This document shows positions 33,869-52,986 of a stretch of 64,000 nucleotides of DNA, in pieces. Origin of the DNA: Pogonophryne albipinna (lineage: Eukaryota; Chordata; Actinopteri; Perciformes; Artedidraconidae); NCBI GenBank assembly GCA_028583405.1, contig CM053257.1, positions 31,429,071-31,493,070 of the forward strand, in the 5' to 3' direction. A program made the translations under genes and the position numbers. The notes under the pieces are model-generated. The model saw only the letters and a program-made list of their open reading frames with translations. It had not been told where the DNA came from and made no database searches. Position 1 is the stretch's first letter. The number at the start of each line of letters is the position of its first letter.

Positions 33869-34565
33869 AAGAGGCCCTTTTATGCTTTTTGGGGTTTTCC
33901 CTTTCCCATAGTGTTATATAGGTTGTTGTGCATGTACATTGTCTGCAAAGGCTAACATCTCAAAGTTCCCTCAAGTTTCTCTCTCACACACTCTGAAACG
34001 CCCCCATTGGACTCCATTGTTTACTTATGTTACATAGTGACATCACTATGTAACAGGTGGCTTCTATTGGCTAGCACTGTTTGTTGTTTGTTTGTTTATT
34101 CTTTTTAACTAGCATGTTAACATGTCACAGTTAAAGGTAGGGTAGGTAAGAATGGAGAAACCAGCTCGAGTGTGCTAGAATTTGAAAGTACACAACCGAA
34201 AAAAATCTGCCCCTTCCTTCAGACTTCCTTACAGAGCCCCTCGTTCAACACACACGAACGCGCACATGACCAATGAGGGCACGAGATAAGTTTGTGCACA
34301 GATGGAAGGCTGACAGGCAGGTAGGCCATCCAGTTATTTTAGCCGGGCCGGCTCAGATGATTGGTCATGCTTTTTACAGCGCTACAGCTTCCACGGATGA
34401 CATTTTTTTATGTATTTATTGTCAAAGCATTTAATATATTCATTGCTATCCGGATGTTAAGAGCATTCCATGGAATATAACAGTGTTTCTGAAGTGAATT
34501 ACCTACCCCACCTTTAAGCAACAAAATACAAATGTGAACCTGAAAATAAGCATAATATGTAATCT
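33869..34565. mobile_element. AAGAGGCCC MITE with nested TTAA MITE
   Basis: It begins AAGAGGCCCTTTTATGC and ends CCTGAAAATAAGCATAATATG. A second MITE (34131-34516) interrupts it. It lies in the pseudogene intron between exons 4 and 5. Confidence 0.65.
34131..34516. mobile_element. TTAA MITE, TTAAAGGTAGGGTAGGTAA ends
   Basis: TTAAAGGTAGGGTAGGTAA at the left is mirrored by TTACCTACCCCACCTTTAA at the right. It is 386 bp, non-coding, with TTAA termini as in piggyBac-type MITEs. Confidence 0.8.
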
Positions 34566-34833
34566 TCAAACAATAAAATGTCTTCTATGCGCTGCAATTT
34601 TTTTATGCATTAAAATGTATTTATGACTCTGTTTCACCTTAATCTATAAATGTTTTCTAGGAAAGGCATTGGCAAGGGTTTACTGTGCAAAGTCGCTGAG
34701 GTAAGAATGTCTTTCTGTTTTTCAAAGATTATTTTTGCCGTTATTAGTACAGCTGAAGATAGACTGGAAAGGGGAGAAAGTGAGAAATCATGCAGGACGA
34801 GTCAGCCTCTGTACACGGGCGATTGCTCTATAA

Positions 34834-35419
34834 CACGTGTCAAACTCAAGGCCCGGGGGCCAAATCAGGCCCTTGGTGGATTTCATTTCGGCCCACAGGA
34901 TAATTTCTAATTACTATTAGATCTGGCCCGCCGCTATATTGCACGCACACCTTCACTCAATCCTGAGGGTCTCCTCAGCTCAGAGCCTGAGCCCAAACAT
35001 TGATGAACTTGCACCCAAGATGAGATGCCAAGTATCTGGCTTGAACTAGCATCACAGAGCAGCACACTGAGTTTACATGGATGTTTCCTTCTGCACTTTG
35101 TTTCTTGAGACAACAGGGCATGTTTGGTTTGTTCTTTGAGGGAAATAGTTTTTTTGAAGCTGTTGTTGGCCTGTGGAAAAATTTAATCATAAGAAATGAC
35201 TCTGGAAAAGCTGCAGATAGAGCCATAAGAAATGAATGCAACTGATTATTTAATGTTTAATGTTGTTTTTATAGGCAATAATTTAAGCTTTGTTAGTTCC
35301 AGGTTTAATATGTGCAATAAGTTCATTTCAATACGTTTTGCAATAAACATTGAACCAGTCCGGCCCTCGACTAGTTTTTTTAATTTTGGCCCACTGTGTA
35401 TTTGAGTGTGACACCCCTG
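34834..35419. mobile_element. Non-autonomous hAT, GTGTCAAACTC family
   Basis: A degenerate left end CACGTGTCAAACTC and intact right end GTGTGACACCCCTG, with a perfect 8-bp duplication CTCTATAA (34826-34833 and 35420-35427). It contains the hallmark CAAGGCCCGGGGGCCAAAT. It is 586 bp and lies in the pseudogene's last intron. Confidence 0.88.
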
Positions 35420-36006
35420 CTCTATAAGGATGTGTTTCTTGGCCTCTAAAGCATAGTCTTCTTTTCAAATTGTCCTGTTTGATGAAGGAGACTGTTCTGT
35501 TTCCTCAGATGGGGAAGAAGAAGCAGTGTGTGCTGATGGAGTTTATTGTCTCAGACCGGAATACCCCGTCCAGAGACTTCTACGCTGCTAAAGGCGCTCA
35601 GGACATCACAGACAGCCAAGGCTGGCACTTCACATGTTTTTATAAACAACACCTGGACAACTTGGCCAATGAAGCTCCACAAGATTAGAAGTCAGCCAAG
35701 GAAAGAAATGTATCTCGGTACAAACAATGTGTTTGGTTATAAAACATTACCAATTTAAACTTCACAACCTGGGACCTCACTACCTTTTTTTCTTGTGGTT
35801 CATCATCATTATGTATCATGTTACATATTTACAAAAACGTGTGTGTAATCTATATGCTTTTAATTAAACAACCTACCTCTGACCTTCCTTCATTTCACAG
35901 TTATTTAATCTAAATCCAATCCTAGATGTAACACCATGTCAATCCATTAGGTGGCATGTTTAACCATCTCAAAATATTTGTATTTACAACTCAGTAGACA
36001 GTCAGG

Positions 36007-36790
36007 GGCCCTTTCTCATTTCATCAAATCCCCCTCCTCGACTCCTCGACTCCTCGGTCCTCCGGTCGTGACCCGGAAATGAATTTCAGCGCGCCATGTT
36101 GAAGGACATCTCATTTCTCTAAATGCACTTCGAGGACCGAGCATCGAGCATCGAGGAGGCTCTCTGGAGGAGCTCTAACCGAGGATACACTGATGGGTCC
36201 TCCACGGTCCTCCACGGCTCCTTCGTGGATGCATTTCCGGCAACAGAGATGTTTCAAAGAGTCGTGGCGCACGGCCGGACTTATCTCAGCCTATGACAGC
36301 TCTGCATGCATCCCCTGGATATTATTTTATTAACTGCTCTCATCGCGACGCGATGTTTCCAGAGAGAACAGCTGTGATGTCCGTGCAGAAAGCAGAGCAG
36401 TGTGTATAATATATATCACTCAGTATAACAGGCCTACTCTCTTTATTTGCTGTAGTTTAGTAGATATCTACAAACAAAGAGTCCATATTTTTCTAAAACC
36501 ATTTAGTGCTTCACATAATAAAATACACAACGGCTGTTAGGCTGTTAGCTGTAGGTGCGTGTGTGTGTTTGGTACAGTGTGTGCGTAGATGCAGCGGACA
36601 GACAGGTCTCAGTTGGTTTGGTGTCCTCTGCTTACTTTTAATACTTGTAAATAAAACTTTTGGTCCGTCATTTATTTTCCTCATTGTAGCGACCAGAGAG
36701 GGGGGGGGGGGATATATCCAGTCTCTGATAGTGTTACGTTAATATGAGAGTGCTCTGTTTGATTCTGAAATTGTATATATATGTATATAA

Positions 36791-36836
<46 letters not shown>

Positions 36837-37140
36837 GCATTTGTAGCCTGTTATTGTCTCATTATTCCGCATTGTGAATGAATCAAAGTGGTCATGAACA
36901 CATCTGTCCATCAGACAGAGGGCTGCTGTGCCTCCTGTCATCATTAATGGACGTCTCTTTAAAATGACCGCTCAGAGGAGAGGAGTTCTCATTTCTCTAA
37001 CCGCCTGCTGCTTCCCTCCTCTCTCCTCGGTTCCCCTCCTCGGCTCCTCGGCTCACATCTCCTGTGGGCGGGACTAAGTATCGAGGATAGGAGTCGAGGA
37101 GGGGAGTCGAGGAGGGGAGTTAGAGAAATGAGAAAGGGCC
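36007..37140. mobile_element. TIR element with GGCCCTTTCTCATTT ends
   Basis: GGCCCTTTCTCATTT at the left is mirrored by AAATGAGAAAGGGCC at the right, and both ends have CTCCTCGACTCC-type repeats. A possible 3-bp duplication AGG flanks it. It is 1134 bp with no transposase frame; a short GT run is at 36797-36834. Superfamily not assigned. Confidence 0.7.
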
Positions 37141-37903
37141 AGGGAGTGATGAGGATAGGTCTTATTTGTGAGTATTTCTCCTCCCTGTTTAAATAAGTCG
37201 GGAGATGATTGTGTCCAAGCCAGCCCTGTAACTCTAAATGTCCTTTAATTGTATGTGAACTAGTTTGATCTTTTAATTAATACAACTATATTTTCATGAA
37301 ATATGTAGGAACTCATAATCTCCCAGGAACATTATAATGATTTTATGCAATCATTCTCCGGAAATATATTTATTCATGTGTAAAACATACTAAAATCCAC
37401 AGGTTCAATTCTGTTACTCAAGTGTTTTGGTTCGAGAGTCTAATTCAAATCAATTCTCACTTTGTGCAGATTTACAATATTACCAATACATTTTGATAGA
37501 TTTTAGATAATTTTACTTTGGTGTATAATAGATAAATAGTGCAATTTCCCAGAGAGGAGTGCTATACGACATGACATATAATGAGAGTCCATTTAACACT
37601 TTCTTTGTAGATTTCTTCGTAGTGTGCAAAACGTCAATGCCTAATATTATTTGAATAGCCTATTCAAATTAATAGCAGCGTAATGTAGACATGTGTTCCC
37701 CCAAAATCTTACACGAATTGACTGATCTTTTATTTTGAAGGATCAAACCAAACTGACCCGCCAGAACTTCCGGTATAGCGCAAAGTCTGTTTTTAACATC
37801 AACGCGGTTACTGTTTGTAGTCACTTGACGTCTGTCTCTGAGGAACAAAACGGTAGTGGAGAAGTCAGGATAAAGAGTGGACTGTAGAGAATTAGAACCA
37901 AAG
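37141..37903 (+). other. Boundary of sat2-like units and 5' flank of the intact gene
   Basis: 37200-37480 resembles 46740-47060, the 3' flank of the second unit, and 37535-37690 resembles 30500-30655, the 5' flank of the first. This marks the junction between two tandem units. The 5' UTR and promoter of the intact gene should lie in 37690-37903; TTCCGG near 37768 is an ETS-like string. Confidence 0.55.
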
Positions 37904-44611
<6,708 letters not shown>

Positions 44612-44804
44612 ATGTCTGCCGAGGAAAACATTGATCTTGTTCTGAAAACATTTCCCTGGTTTTCAAACAGTGCCAAATTAAGCTTCACTAAACCTGGAAC
44701 CCCACCACCTTGTTTTCTCCTGGTTTAACAATCATGAAAACAAATCTTGTTTCTTATTTACACAACCTACATGAAATCTGTATAATTGTAAAACTCATTA
44801 TTTT

Positions 44805-44810
44805 ATTAAA
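44805..44810 (+). other. sat2: Poly(A) signal of the sat2-like gene
   Basis: ATTAAA 193 bases after the stop, a common variant signal. Confidence 0.5.
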
Positions 44811-44888
44811 GTACCTTTGCATTCATGGATAATCTTTGTCTCCTTTCAGTGAAGAATGCACATTTTGTGTGCATTTACATTATACTAT

Positions 44889-45358
44889 CAGGGTTCTTAC
44901 GGTCATTAAAAACCTGGAAAAATCATGGAAATTCAAAATGCTAATTCCAGGTCCTGGAAAAGTTATGGAAAACAATATTTTTCCCAACGTTTTGGAAAAG
45001 TCGTGGAAATGTAACTAAAGTTGCATCAACTATAATTTATATTTTATCTAATCGCCGAAATAGTAATACTATAATGATATTAAATACTGTATCGTATAAT
45101 GAAACGTAAAATGACATTTAACTGACGAGGTGTTTTGCTGGTGAGAGATTTGAGTTGCTTTAGCGTGTAGAAGCTAGTAAGCCTATTGGATTTGTTTTAG
45201 ACAGGCACTACATGTTTCATATGCAGACCTTATTTTCCTGTTCCATGTTAAAATAAACCATTTTCAGTGCTACTGCTGAGAAAGAGTAATTTTTTTGGTC
45301 ATGGAAAATTAGGTAAAGGTCATGGAAAAGTCATTGGTGAAAAAGTGTATGAACCCTG
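44889..45358. mobile_element. Non-autonomous DNA element, CAGGGTTC family, copy 2
   Basis: It shares ends and nearly all internal sequence with 23897-24365. TACTAT borders both ends and may be part of the target duplication. It inserted just past the sat2-like 3' end. Confidence 0.75.
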
Positions 45359-45884
45359 TACTATATATATATATTTCGGGACCCCCTTGAAAACGAGATG
45401 GTGCATCTCAAGGAGTTTATCCCAATAAATAAAATGTCCATATGTACCCTAAATGTTTGCAACCTTAAAAACAAACACTAATTTTTCATATTTACAAAAA
45501 ACCTGCACATAATTAAACTACCACCTTTCAGTGCAGAGTGCTAAAAACCGATTTGTAACTTTCATATCAATATTTGTGAATGAGTGGAAAAAACGAAATA
45601 TTGCCTTAATCAGGAAATTAGACATAGTGATCTAGTCCTGAGATTATTTCCTACTCTATTTAGTGTCGGTGATGTTGGTTAAAGATTGTGATCAGTTTCC
45701 CAACAACACTGGTATTTCACCTAGTCAATCCTAGATGTAACACCAAGTCACTCCAGTAGGTGGCATATTTAACGAACTGAATATGGAAACATATGTATTA
45801 TTTACTGTATCATTTCAAGGCTTAATATGTGTCATGAATACAATATTAGCTGTATTCTTTTTTTAGTCAAAGGTACGGAGCCCA

Positions 45885-46300
45885 GTGCCCTGTACGACGA
45901 AGCCAGTTCAACAGACCCTGGTGCTCGCTGCACCCTCGCTGCGAAGGGGACCCAAGTTCCCATCAGCAAAAACACGTGGGTTTGCTATCCTGGCTCCAAA
46001 ATGGTGGAATGAGCTCCCCATTGACATCAGGACAGCAGATAGCTTACACACCTTCCGGCGCAGACTGAAAACTCATCTCTTTCGACTCCACTTCGAGCGA
46101 TAGAACTATTAACAAAGCACTTATATACTAATAAAGAGCTGGCTTATCTAAAGCCAGTTGAGTAGCACTTGAAATGTTTTTGCTCTATGAAGCCTGATGT
46201 ACTTATATGATTCTGTTTTCTTCAAGTTTCTATTTTGTTGGTCGAACGTAGTTATTGTAAGTCGCTTTGGATAAAAGCGACAGCTAAATGCAATGTAATG
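45885..46300 (+). mobile_element. 5'-truncated LINE 3' end
   Basis: A plus-strand frame (to 46103) reads APKWWNELPIDIRTADSLHT and FRRRLKTHLFRL, the C-terminal signature of fish non-LTR polyproteins. The 3' end is TCGCTTTGGATAAAAGCGAC plus a GTAAT-type tail. The same tail ends the SINEs at 32901 and 54712. Confidence 0.7.
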
Positions 46301-46544
46301 TAATATGTTTGATTTACCCGGCTTAACTAACCCTAACAAACGCGATGTCGCTAAGCGGTCCTACGAAGCTGGTTATCAACTCAGCAAATCAACCAGGGTT
46401 TCTCTGTCCGGCTGAGAGCGCGTTCACGTGAAAGGGACGGGGTTAGCAACATTTGACTAACCACAAACATGGAGACGCGTGCTGACAGCGCAGCGTCATA
46501 CTTCATGAATGAATAGTGTAAATAGCAAATCCTGCTTCGTAGTA

Positions 46545-46680
46545 CAGGCCACGTAACGCTTTTAACGAGTTAATAAAGCGTGGCCTCGTTGTATTTAAAA
46601 CGTGGCCACGCTTTATTAACTCGTGCGCACGAGTTAAAGCGTGGCCTCGTTGTATTTAATGCGTGGCCACGTTTTATTTA
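46545..46680. repeat. Interleaved inverted repeats with GTGGCCACG
   Basis: AAAGCGTGGCCTCGTTGTAT occurs twice in direct orientation. TAACTCGTGCGCACGAGTTA is a perfect 20-bp palindrome, and GTGGCCACG appears twice. The block could form a cruciform. No coding content. Confidence 0.85.
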
Positions 46681-47560
46681 TTTTTCTCTCTATGAACCCT
46701 CCAGGGCTCCGTACAAAGGAGACGATTGCAAACAAGCTTTGTGACCCAAAACACATTAACTAGTTTAATTGTTGTATTAATACAACTATCTTTTCATGAA
46801 ATATGTTGGAAATCATGATCTCCAAGGAACTATTATATGGTTTTATGCAATCAGTTACTAGAAATATTATACTATAAAACTATAAAACATACTTAAAATC
46901 CACAGTAACAAATGCAGAATTTCCCAATGTATGACATTACATTTTAAAAACATAGGCCTACACGTCCTAATTGTTTTTTACAAAAAGTCATTTACATTTG
47001 TGTTTCTCAAATGTTCTGGTTCAGAGGTGGGATTCAAAATAAAATCACACTGTGACTGGAAACATCCACCAGAGTTTACCTGAGGGGAGAGCTTTTTGAG
47101 CTCCGTGTTTTTAGAGACAAATGATAGACCAGAAAACCTGAGACAGATTTGAGGATACATTACAAAGGATAATTCTTTATACACTAACTGACTACACAAT
47201 TGTAAAACAGTTAAAGGTGGTCCATTGATTACATATATCTAACTTGAGTTTATCCATAGTCCTACTAAAAAGTGATAAAAAAGAAATTAAAAACAATAGA
47301 ATCTGTAAACCTGAGTAAAATGACAGTATACATGCCCTAATGTCAGACAATCAGATTTGTCATGGTATATTTATCAGCATATGACCAATTGATCCAGCAA
47401 TCATTATAATAAAGCTGGATCGTTGAAAGGTTTGCATTAAACAAAATCAAATCAAGAAAACGTATCTTCAACTCCTAAACATTGATTATGATCACTGACA
47501 AGACTTAAATGTTGACTTGAATTAAATGTATTACATCAACACATTTCACACAACTGTATT

Positions 47561-47640
47561 AGGTTAGTTGAAAGGAATAATATTAAGTTTAATCTAAGAT
47601 TTTTTCATTTAAACTTAATATTATTGCTTTCAACTAACCT
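47561..47640. repeat. 80-bp hairpin downstream of the claudin gene
   Basis: AGGTTAGTTGAAAGGAATAA at the left pairs with TTATTGCTTTCAACTAACCT at the right. The stem is about 32 bp with one or two mismatches and the loop about 16 nt. It begins 80 bp past the claudin stop, so it may lie in that 3' UTR. Confidence 0.85.
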
Positions 47641-47719
47641 TTTACAGTTATATGAAATCTTGAGTCTTATCAAAAGTGTTTTCAACTGTCATGGTCTGGT
47701 GAATTGGTCAAGTCAACTC

Positions 47720-50700
47720 TCAGACATAAGCATTTCTTCCATAGTTGCTGGGGGCAGACTGAGTCACCGCCCCAGCCGACAGCACGTGTCCTCTGGAGGA
47801 TGGTTGGTATGGATATTGTCTGAAACACAAGACAAGTTTCAGTACTATGCACCATTTCCACTTAAAAATACTGAATGTCCTCTTCCAATATGAGAGTAAC
47901 ATGATAACAAAGGTATCCCAACTGTAGCTGAGTACATGACAGGATGTGTGATGACCTAGAAGAGCATCAGGACTGTTTTAGGCATATGATAGCTATGTGA
48001 TTAACATGATGATTCAGCCTCTATGGAGATAGACATATGACAAGCATGCTCATTTCTGACGTGGAGCTAATCTGAAGTAAACATTGAATACTGCTTTCTA
48101 TTCCTCCATCTTGTGACTGTGTAACTCCCTCTCTTGGATATCAGCATGTGAAGGACACTGTTCAGGAACTAGTTGATGCTCTGTATGTGATGACTACTTC
48201 CATTCTGGAGAGGATAATAAATACATGTATCCTGATTATTGAAGCTCAAGCTGGTGACGAGTGATATTTTTCGAACACTACTATACACACTCAATGCCAA
48301 AAGTTTGCTCAACACATACTCACGTTTTTTCGTTGGGATTGTTGACTTTGCAAGCACACAACAGGCATGCTCCTCCACAAATGGCAAGTGTGCCTGAAGA
48401 CCAGCCGATATACAGGCCCTCTCCAATCTCATACCTGTGACACAATAAGAGTGAAAACATTAGAAAACAGCAGATATTGAGCCACTGTTCACAACATAGT
48501 GATGCAGAATGTATTTACTCACTTTGTCCCTGGATAAAACTGATCAAAGAACTGCTGCGTGATGTTGGCTGCGTACCAAGAAATGGCAATCATGGTGCAA
48601 ATCCCTTCACAAAAGAAAACACAAAACATGGTTTACTTTAGGCAAGCGGGGTGTATTCTTGATGAAAACAAAGCACACAGATACGATAAAATGAACAACC
48701 TTTTTTAGAGTCATTTTAAGATTTGATTTGAGTAAAGTATGAAAGCCATGTTGGGAATATCAGTCCCAATTCATGCAATGGTGGATACAATTGGAGAGCC
48801 AGCAAATGTAAGCTAGATTTTTTAAAGTATGAAACTGAAAAACCAAGCTCAATCTTTCCAAGTCCTTCAGATGAAATAGGTAGCAGCACCACCTGCAATA
48901 TTCAGCGTTATCTAACAAGAAAGTTGCTAAGTTGGCCCCACTGTCAGCACCTCCCTCTGAAGCCACTCAAAATGATCATAATGAAATGTTAAAATGTATT
49001 TTGTCTTTGGGTACTTTATTAATTGATAAATCGATATTCGGTCAGGATGTGAGGACTATTTCCCATCTTATCTTAAAAAGCATTAACCCATTCCATCCAA
49101 TATTATACAATTATTAAGAAACCTGCAATGGTAGACGTCAGCTTTATATCCACGATACAAAATACTTGAACTTGACTAATTGCAAGAGTTTTTTGCTTGG
49201 GACACAAAGTACTGTCCACTCACTGCATTCATTTTTGTACTTAACATCGCGGGACTTATTCTCACAATCCAAATACCTTACTGGCAGCCTTTTGTGAAGG
49301 TTTGGATAACCTTTTGAACTGGTGAGCCACTTACTGATAGCTTGTCTTCTGTACACAGAGAGTTGGGTGCCAGAAGTGATTGATCTTTCTGGGTGTTTTT
49401 GTGTCTGTGTGTCCTCCAGTGGGCTATTTATTTTCCTCAGTCAATTCAAAGTACTACGCAGGGACCTTTCTTCATTACCCAAATACATTTCAATGAAATA
49501 TTTTCATTGGTTGCATCGCCATTACATCCATCCATAAGTCTTTACCCTGTAATAAAAAGAAGACTCCTCCAATGGCTGCGATCCTCCCCTTCAGGACGTA
49601 GTTTTCACCTCCTATCTTTGAGCACTTCATTCCTACGAGAGTGGCCACGAGGCCAAATGTCCCGAACACGATGGCAGCGATCATGAGCGCCCGGGAGGCC
49701 TGAATGTACCCTGTGTGCAAACATAAAGAAGATACCATAATGTGGACTTGTATCAACATCACAATTGTTTCCTATTGTGTTAAAAACTCAAGTTGTAGAC
49801 ACAGTAATGACGTTTATTGATACAACAATACTTGTCGCGAGCCCCCTAGTGGCTCACTAATGGTTACCCTGGTCCTTTGAGCACATGCAGAACCCTCTAA
49901 CAAACATAATGAGAGGGCTAAGAATACACAAAATACATCTCAACAAACACATGTTCTTCAATCCATCCAAACATCCATCGTATTCCAAATGATGGAATAT
50001 GTGTGTAGATGTTAATGCCTCTGTAGTTTCAGTGAGTTGATTCTTGCTTCCTTGAAGGGGAGCCACGCAGGTCTGAGTCATGACAGCAACTTTTTGAAAA
50101 CTTAATTTCAACAAACAGAAGTATGTGTGATTGGAAAAGCATGTACTGGGATGAACAAGATGTTTACTCCAGGGCTCATGACTAGGACTAGGCATCCAGT
50201 TTCATGTTTCATGTGCTAAACATCCCTGGTCTCTTGTATCACTTTGCTAAATGCCTTTACTGGTGGTTTTCGTTAACAGTGTCCAACAGATTCACAAAGC
50301 TTTTATTAATTTACGAGTCTATTAGTGCGGGTTCACGTGACTGTGCTTGCTTATCTTCCCTCTCATTTTATTATATCTTATATCACCCATTTTTACTACA
50401 GATTATGGCCAGTACAGTAGAACTCTCCTAAAGGTACACTACAATCCTGTCTATGAAAACAAAGGAAAGTAAGGACAGCCATTTCTCTACTGGTGAGTTT
50501 GATCCAGTGGTATAAGATTCAACATGTCAAGAGCAACTCTGTTTTTAATCTGTTCATCATAACCTGTTACAAAAGCCACTTCTCCCCACACAACTTGAAT
50601 ACTGTGTTATGAGTAAGGTCTTGCTCATTGGCTATGTGGCAATCCTGATTCAGAATCCTGACTCCTTGAGTGGGTGGATTAGCATTAAAGCGAGATAAGT

Positions 50701-50960
50701 ACTAATAGACGCTAATAAAGCTATTTATATGTTGGCCACGTACCATTTAGTGCGAGCAGAGATGGAAAATCCCTGCAGTTGTGAACTCCCGTAGAGTCAG
50801 TTGCACAGGACATCCATAGGTTTTCATAGATGGTTGATGTAGTGATAACATTACCATCCACTGAAGAAACCTTCCAGTATCGGTTTGGAAGTGCGATCCC
50901 AACCATCAGCCAGGCCAGAAACCCCAGGAGGAAGGCCAAAGCTTCAACTATGGCATTCAT
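47720..50960 (-). CDS. cldn15: Claudin-15-like tight-junction protein
   Basis: Four-pass claudin of the claudin-15 type, which forms paracellular cation pores in epithelia such as gut. Exons: 50744-50960, 49546-49710, 48523-48604, 48324-48434, 47720-47819; 675 nt, 224 residues, five exons as usual for this type. It starts [20 protein letters not shown] (membrane segment 1). The first extracellular loop shows the family W...NLW..C...C pattern ([18 protein letters not shown]). Exon 2 carries [16 protein letters not shown] (membrane segment 2). [15 protein letters not shown] begins segment 3 and [17 protein letters not shown] is segment 4. The C-terminus SNYGRNAYV is the claudin-15 PDZ-binding ending. 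A second compatible first exon lies at 52987-53203. The exact fish paralogue is uncertain. Confidence 0.92.
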
Positions 50961-51422
50961 ACTCGCTAGTTTCCTTTATCCAACCAATGTAGAGTTATCC
51001 CAAATAAGAGAAAATAATACAAACGTTGACTTCCAGATATCTTCCTCCGCAAACGTGTGGATTTGTCGACCCCAAAGTCCCAAAGTGCCAGACCCATTCC
51101 CACCAACCCAGATGATACAGAAAGCCACAAATTAATGATTCATCCCAAATAGACCACTTATGATTTCCCCTTTTATTCTCAGCTCTATTGAAGCTATTCA
51201 AAGACTCCAAATGTTTACCCAAGTCAAGTTTCACCAACCTTTAAACCTGCGCTTAATAACGTCAGTAGACTCTCAGCTATTTGTTACCTTTTGACGTTTC
51301 CTTTGAACACTTTCAAAATGTTATTGATGGGATTCGAGTCACGTTTTGGCTCCTCATGTTACCCAGTGTCCGAGGGATGATGGGTAGGTGAGTGGTGTTG
51401 GAGGGTGAAGGTGCATCACACC

Positions 51423-51964
51423 CAGAGATGGCAAAAGTACACACATCCTTTACTCAAGTAGAAGTACAGATACTCATGTTTAAAAATACTCTGGTGAAAG
51501 TAGAAGAACTGACTAAACTTCTTTACTCAAGTGAAAGTAAAGAGGCTTTGAAATGTACTTCAGTAAAAAGTACCCATAACTAGCAGCTGTTTTAAAGAGT
51601 ACCTGACCTCCCTTTATATTAATAGAACAATAATGTCATTGTTAGCTAATGAATGTTTCCATGCTGAACAACGGCAACATGACAACGTTTTCATTGGTCC
51701 CTCTTCTTTAGAGAAGACCAGGAAATGAAGGATACACGGATCGTGTTCAAATCAATAGGCACGCAATGACTCTAAATAATAATGATCACGCCACCAAACA
51801 CACATTCAAACTAAAGGAACCAGCTGTTTGGAAAATGTAGGATTCCTACATTTCCCAAACAGGCTGGTTCCTACAGTAGGAAGTAGAAAGTAAAGAGTCG
51901 TCAGAAAAAACAAGTAGTGGAGTAAAGTACTGATTTATTTGTACTCCACTACTTCCCACCTCTG
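51423..51964. mobile_element. Tol2-like hAT MITE
   Basis: Left end CAGAGATGGCAAAAGTACAC and right end ACTCCACTACTTCCCACCTC-TG resemble Tol2-type termini (CAGAGGTG), with internal ACTCAAGTGAAAGTA strings. It is 542 bp and non-coding. A long hairpin lies at 51816-51871. The flanking octamers ATCACACC and CTCACCAG agree only loosely. Confidence 0.75.
51816..51871. repeat. Hairpin inside the Tol2-like MITE
   Basis: GGAACCAGCTGTTTGGAAAA pairs with the downstream CCCAAACAGGCTGGTTCC, bracketing TGTAGGATTCCTACA. It is a near-perfect inverted repeat of 56 bp. Confidence 0.85.
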
Positions 51965-52986
51965 CTCACCAGGCCCAGATGTTCCCCAGCTGATAAACCT
52001 GTTTGCTTCTCTGACAACTGAGCCCAGGAGACGTGAGTTATTAGTTAACAAATGAAGCGTTGTTTGTCCGCTATCAGGCCTTTATCATCATAGTGATGAA
52101 GTACCTCTGCAGTCTTTAGGCCACACAAGCAAAAAAAAGTTGACTTTACTGTATTTCAAATTAATTAAAACTCAACACAAGAACCATTTGTTTTTACTGT
52201 TTTAAGTCAAAGTCGACTTCATGGACATTTCTAAAGACATATTTTAGGTGGTTTTGTACAAGATGACATTATATTTATAGCAGTACTCAGTCCCAAAAAG
52301 AATGAAGTATTGCACAAGAAATTAGAATAGCTTGACTAAACTGCTAAATAAACTAAATAGAATATGCAATTACCATTTAATATGGTAATACTCATTGGTA
52401 CGCTCTTGTACAATGTAAGGATATCCTAACTGTTTATGAGGTTATTTTGTATTATTGAAAATGTATTCATGCAATAATATACATGTAATCAAGTACAATC
52501 CATATTGCTAAGTGGATGTCAATTCCTCTTATTCAACCTAAAAAAAAATACAATTCAAACTCCACAAACTTTACAGAGCTAATTATGTATTAGTATTATG
52601 CAGCTGCTGTTGTAGATAACACCTCCAGTATAGCATTATACATGTTAATAATCTACATTTCTCTGAAGTAGGGCTTTGTGATTCTGAATGTTTAGTTTAC
52701 ATTTTTTAACAAAGGAAAGTTGTGCTACGATTGTAAAATCATGTATTTAAAGCAATTTGTCTCTAAGTATGACGTAGATTTGAGAATGCACAGTCAGCTA
52801 TTACATAAAGCTGATTCATCAAAAACTGAAAGCATAAGTGATAATGTGAAAAATATCTATAGAACCTAAAGTACATTATTATTAATTACAGTCACATTTC
52901 TTCTTCTTTTTGTACAGCAGTTACAACAAAAGTGACTTGTAAAACATTGTGAAGCAGCTGATAGAATGTAACATTTTCTCACTTAC

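Larger units (their letters stand above)
33335..35688 (+). pseudogene. sat2-like acetyltransferase pseudogene (exons 3-6 only)
   Basis: Four exons match the intact gene downstream: 33335-33418 ([20 protein letters not shown]), 33721-33822 (YSSWKGRSVYLDNLYVM), 34661-34700 and 35509-35688 (NTPSRDFYAAKGAQD, ending NEAPQD). Splice signals remain usable. Exons 1 and 2 are absent: the 30660-32600 interval where they should lie is occupied by a MITE, hAT copy B and a CTGGT patch. The third exon present (34661-34700) is 40 nt instead of 41; the lost base falls in the acetyl-CoA P-loop codons (RGKGIGKG when read in the adjusted frame). This shifts the frame and brings a stop early in the final exon. 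A MITE with a nested MITE and a hAT element occupy its last two introns. Classed as a pseudogene; if transcribed it could not make a full GNAT fold. Confidence 0.85.
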
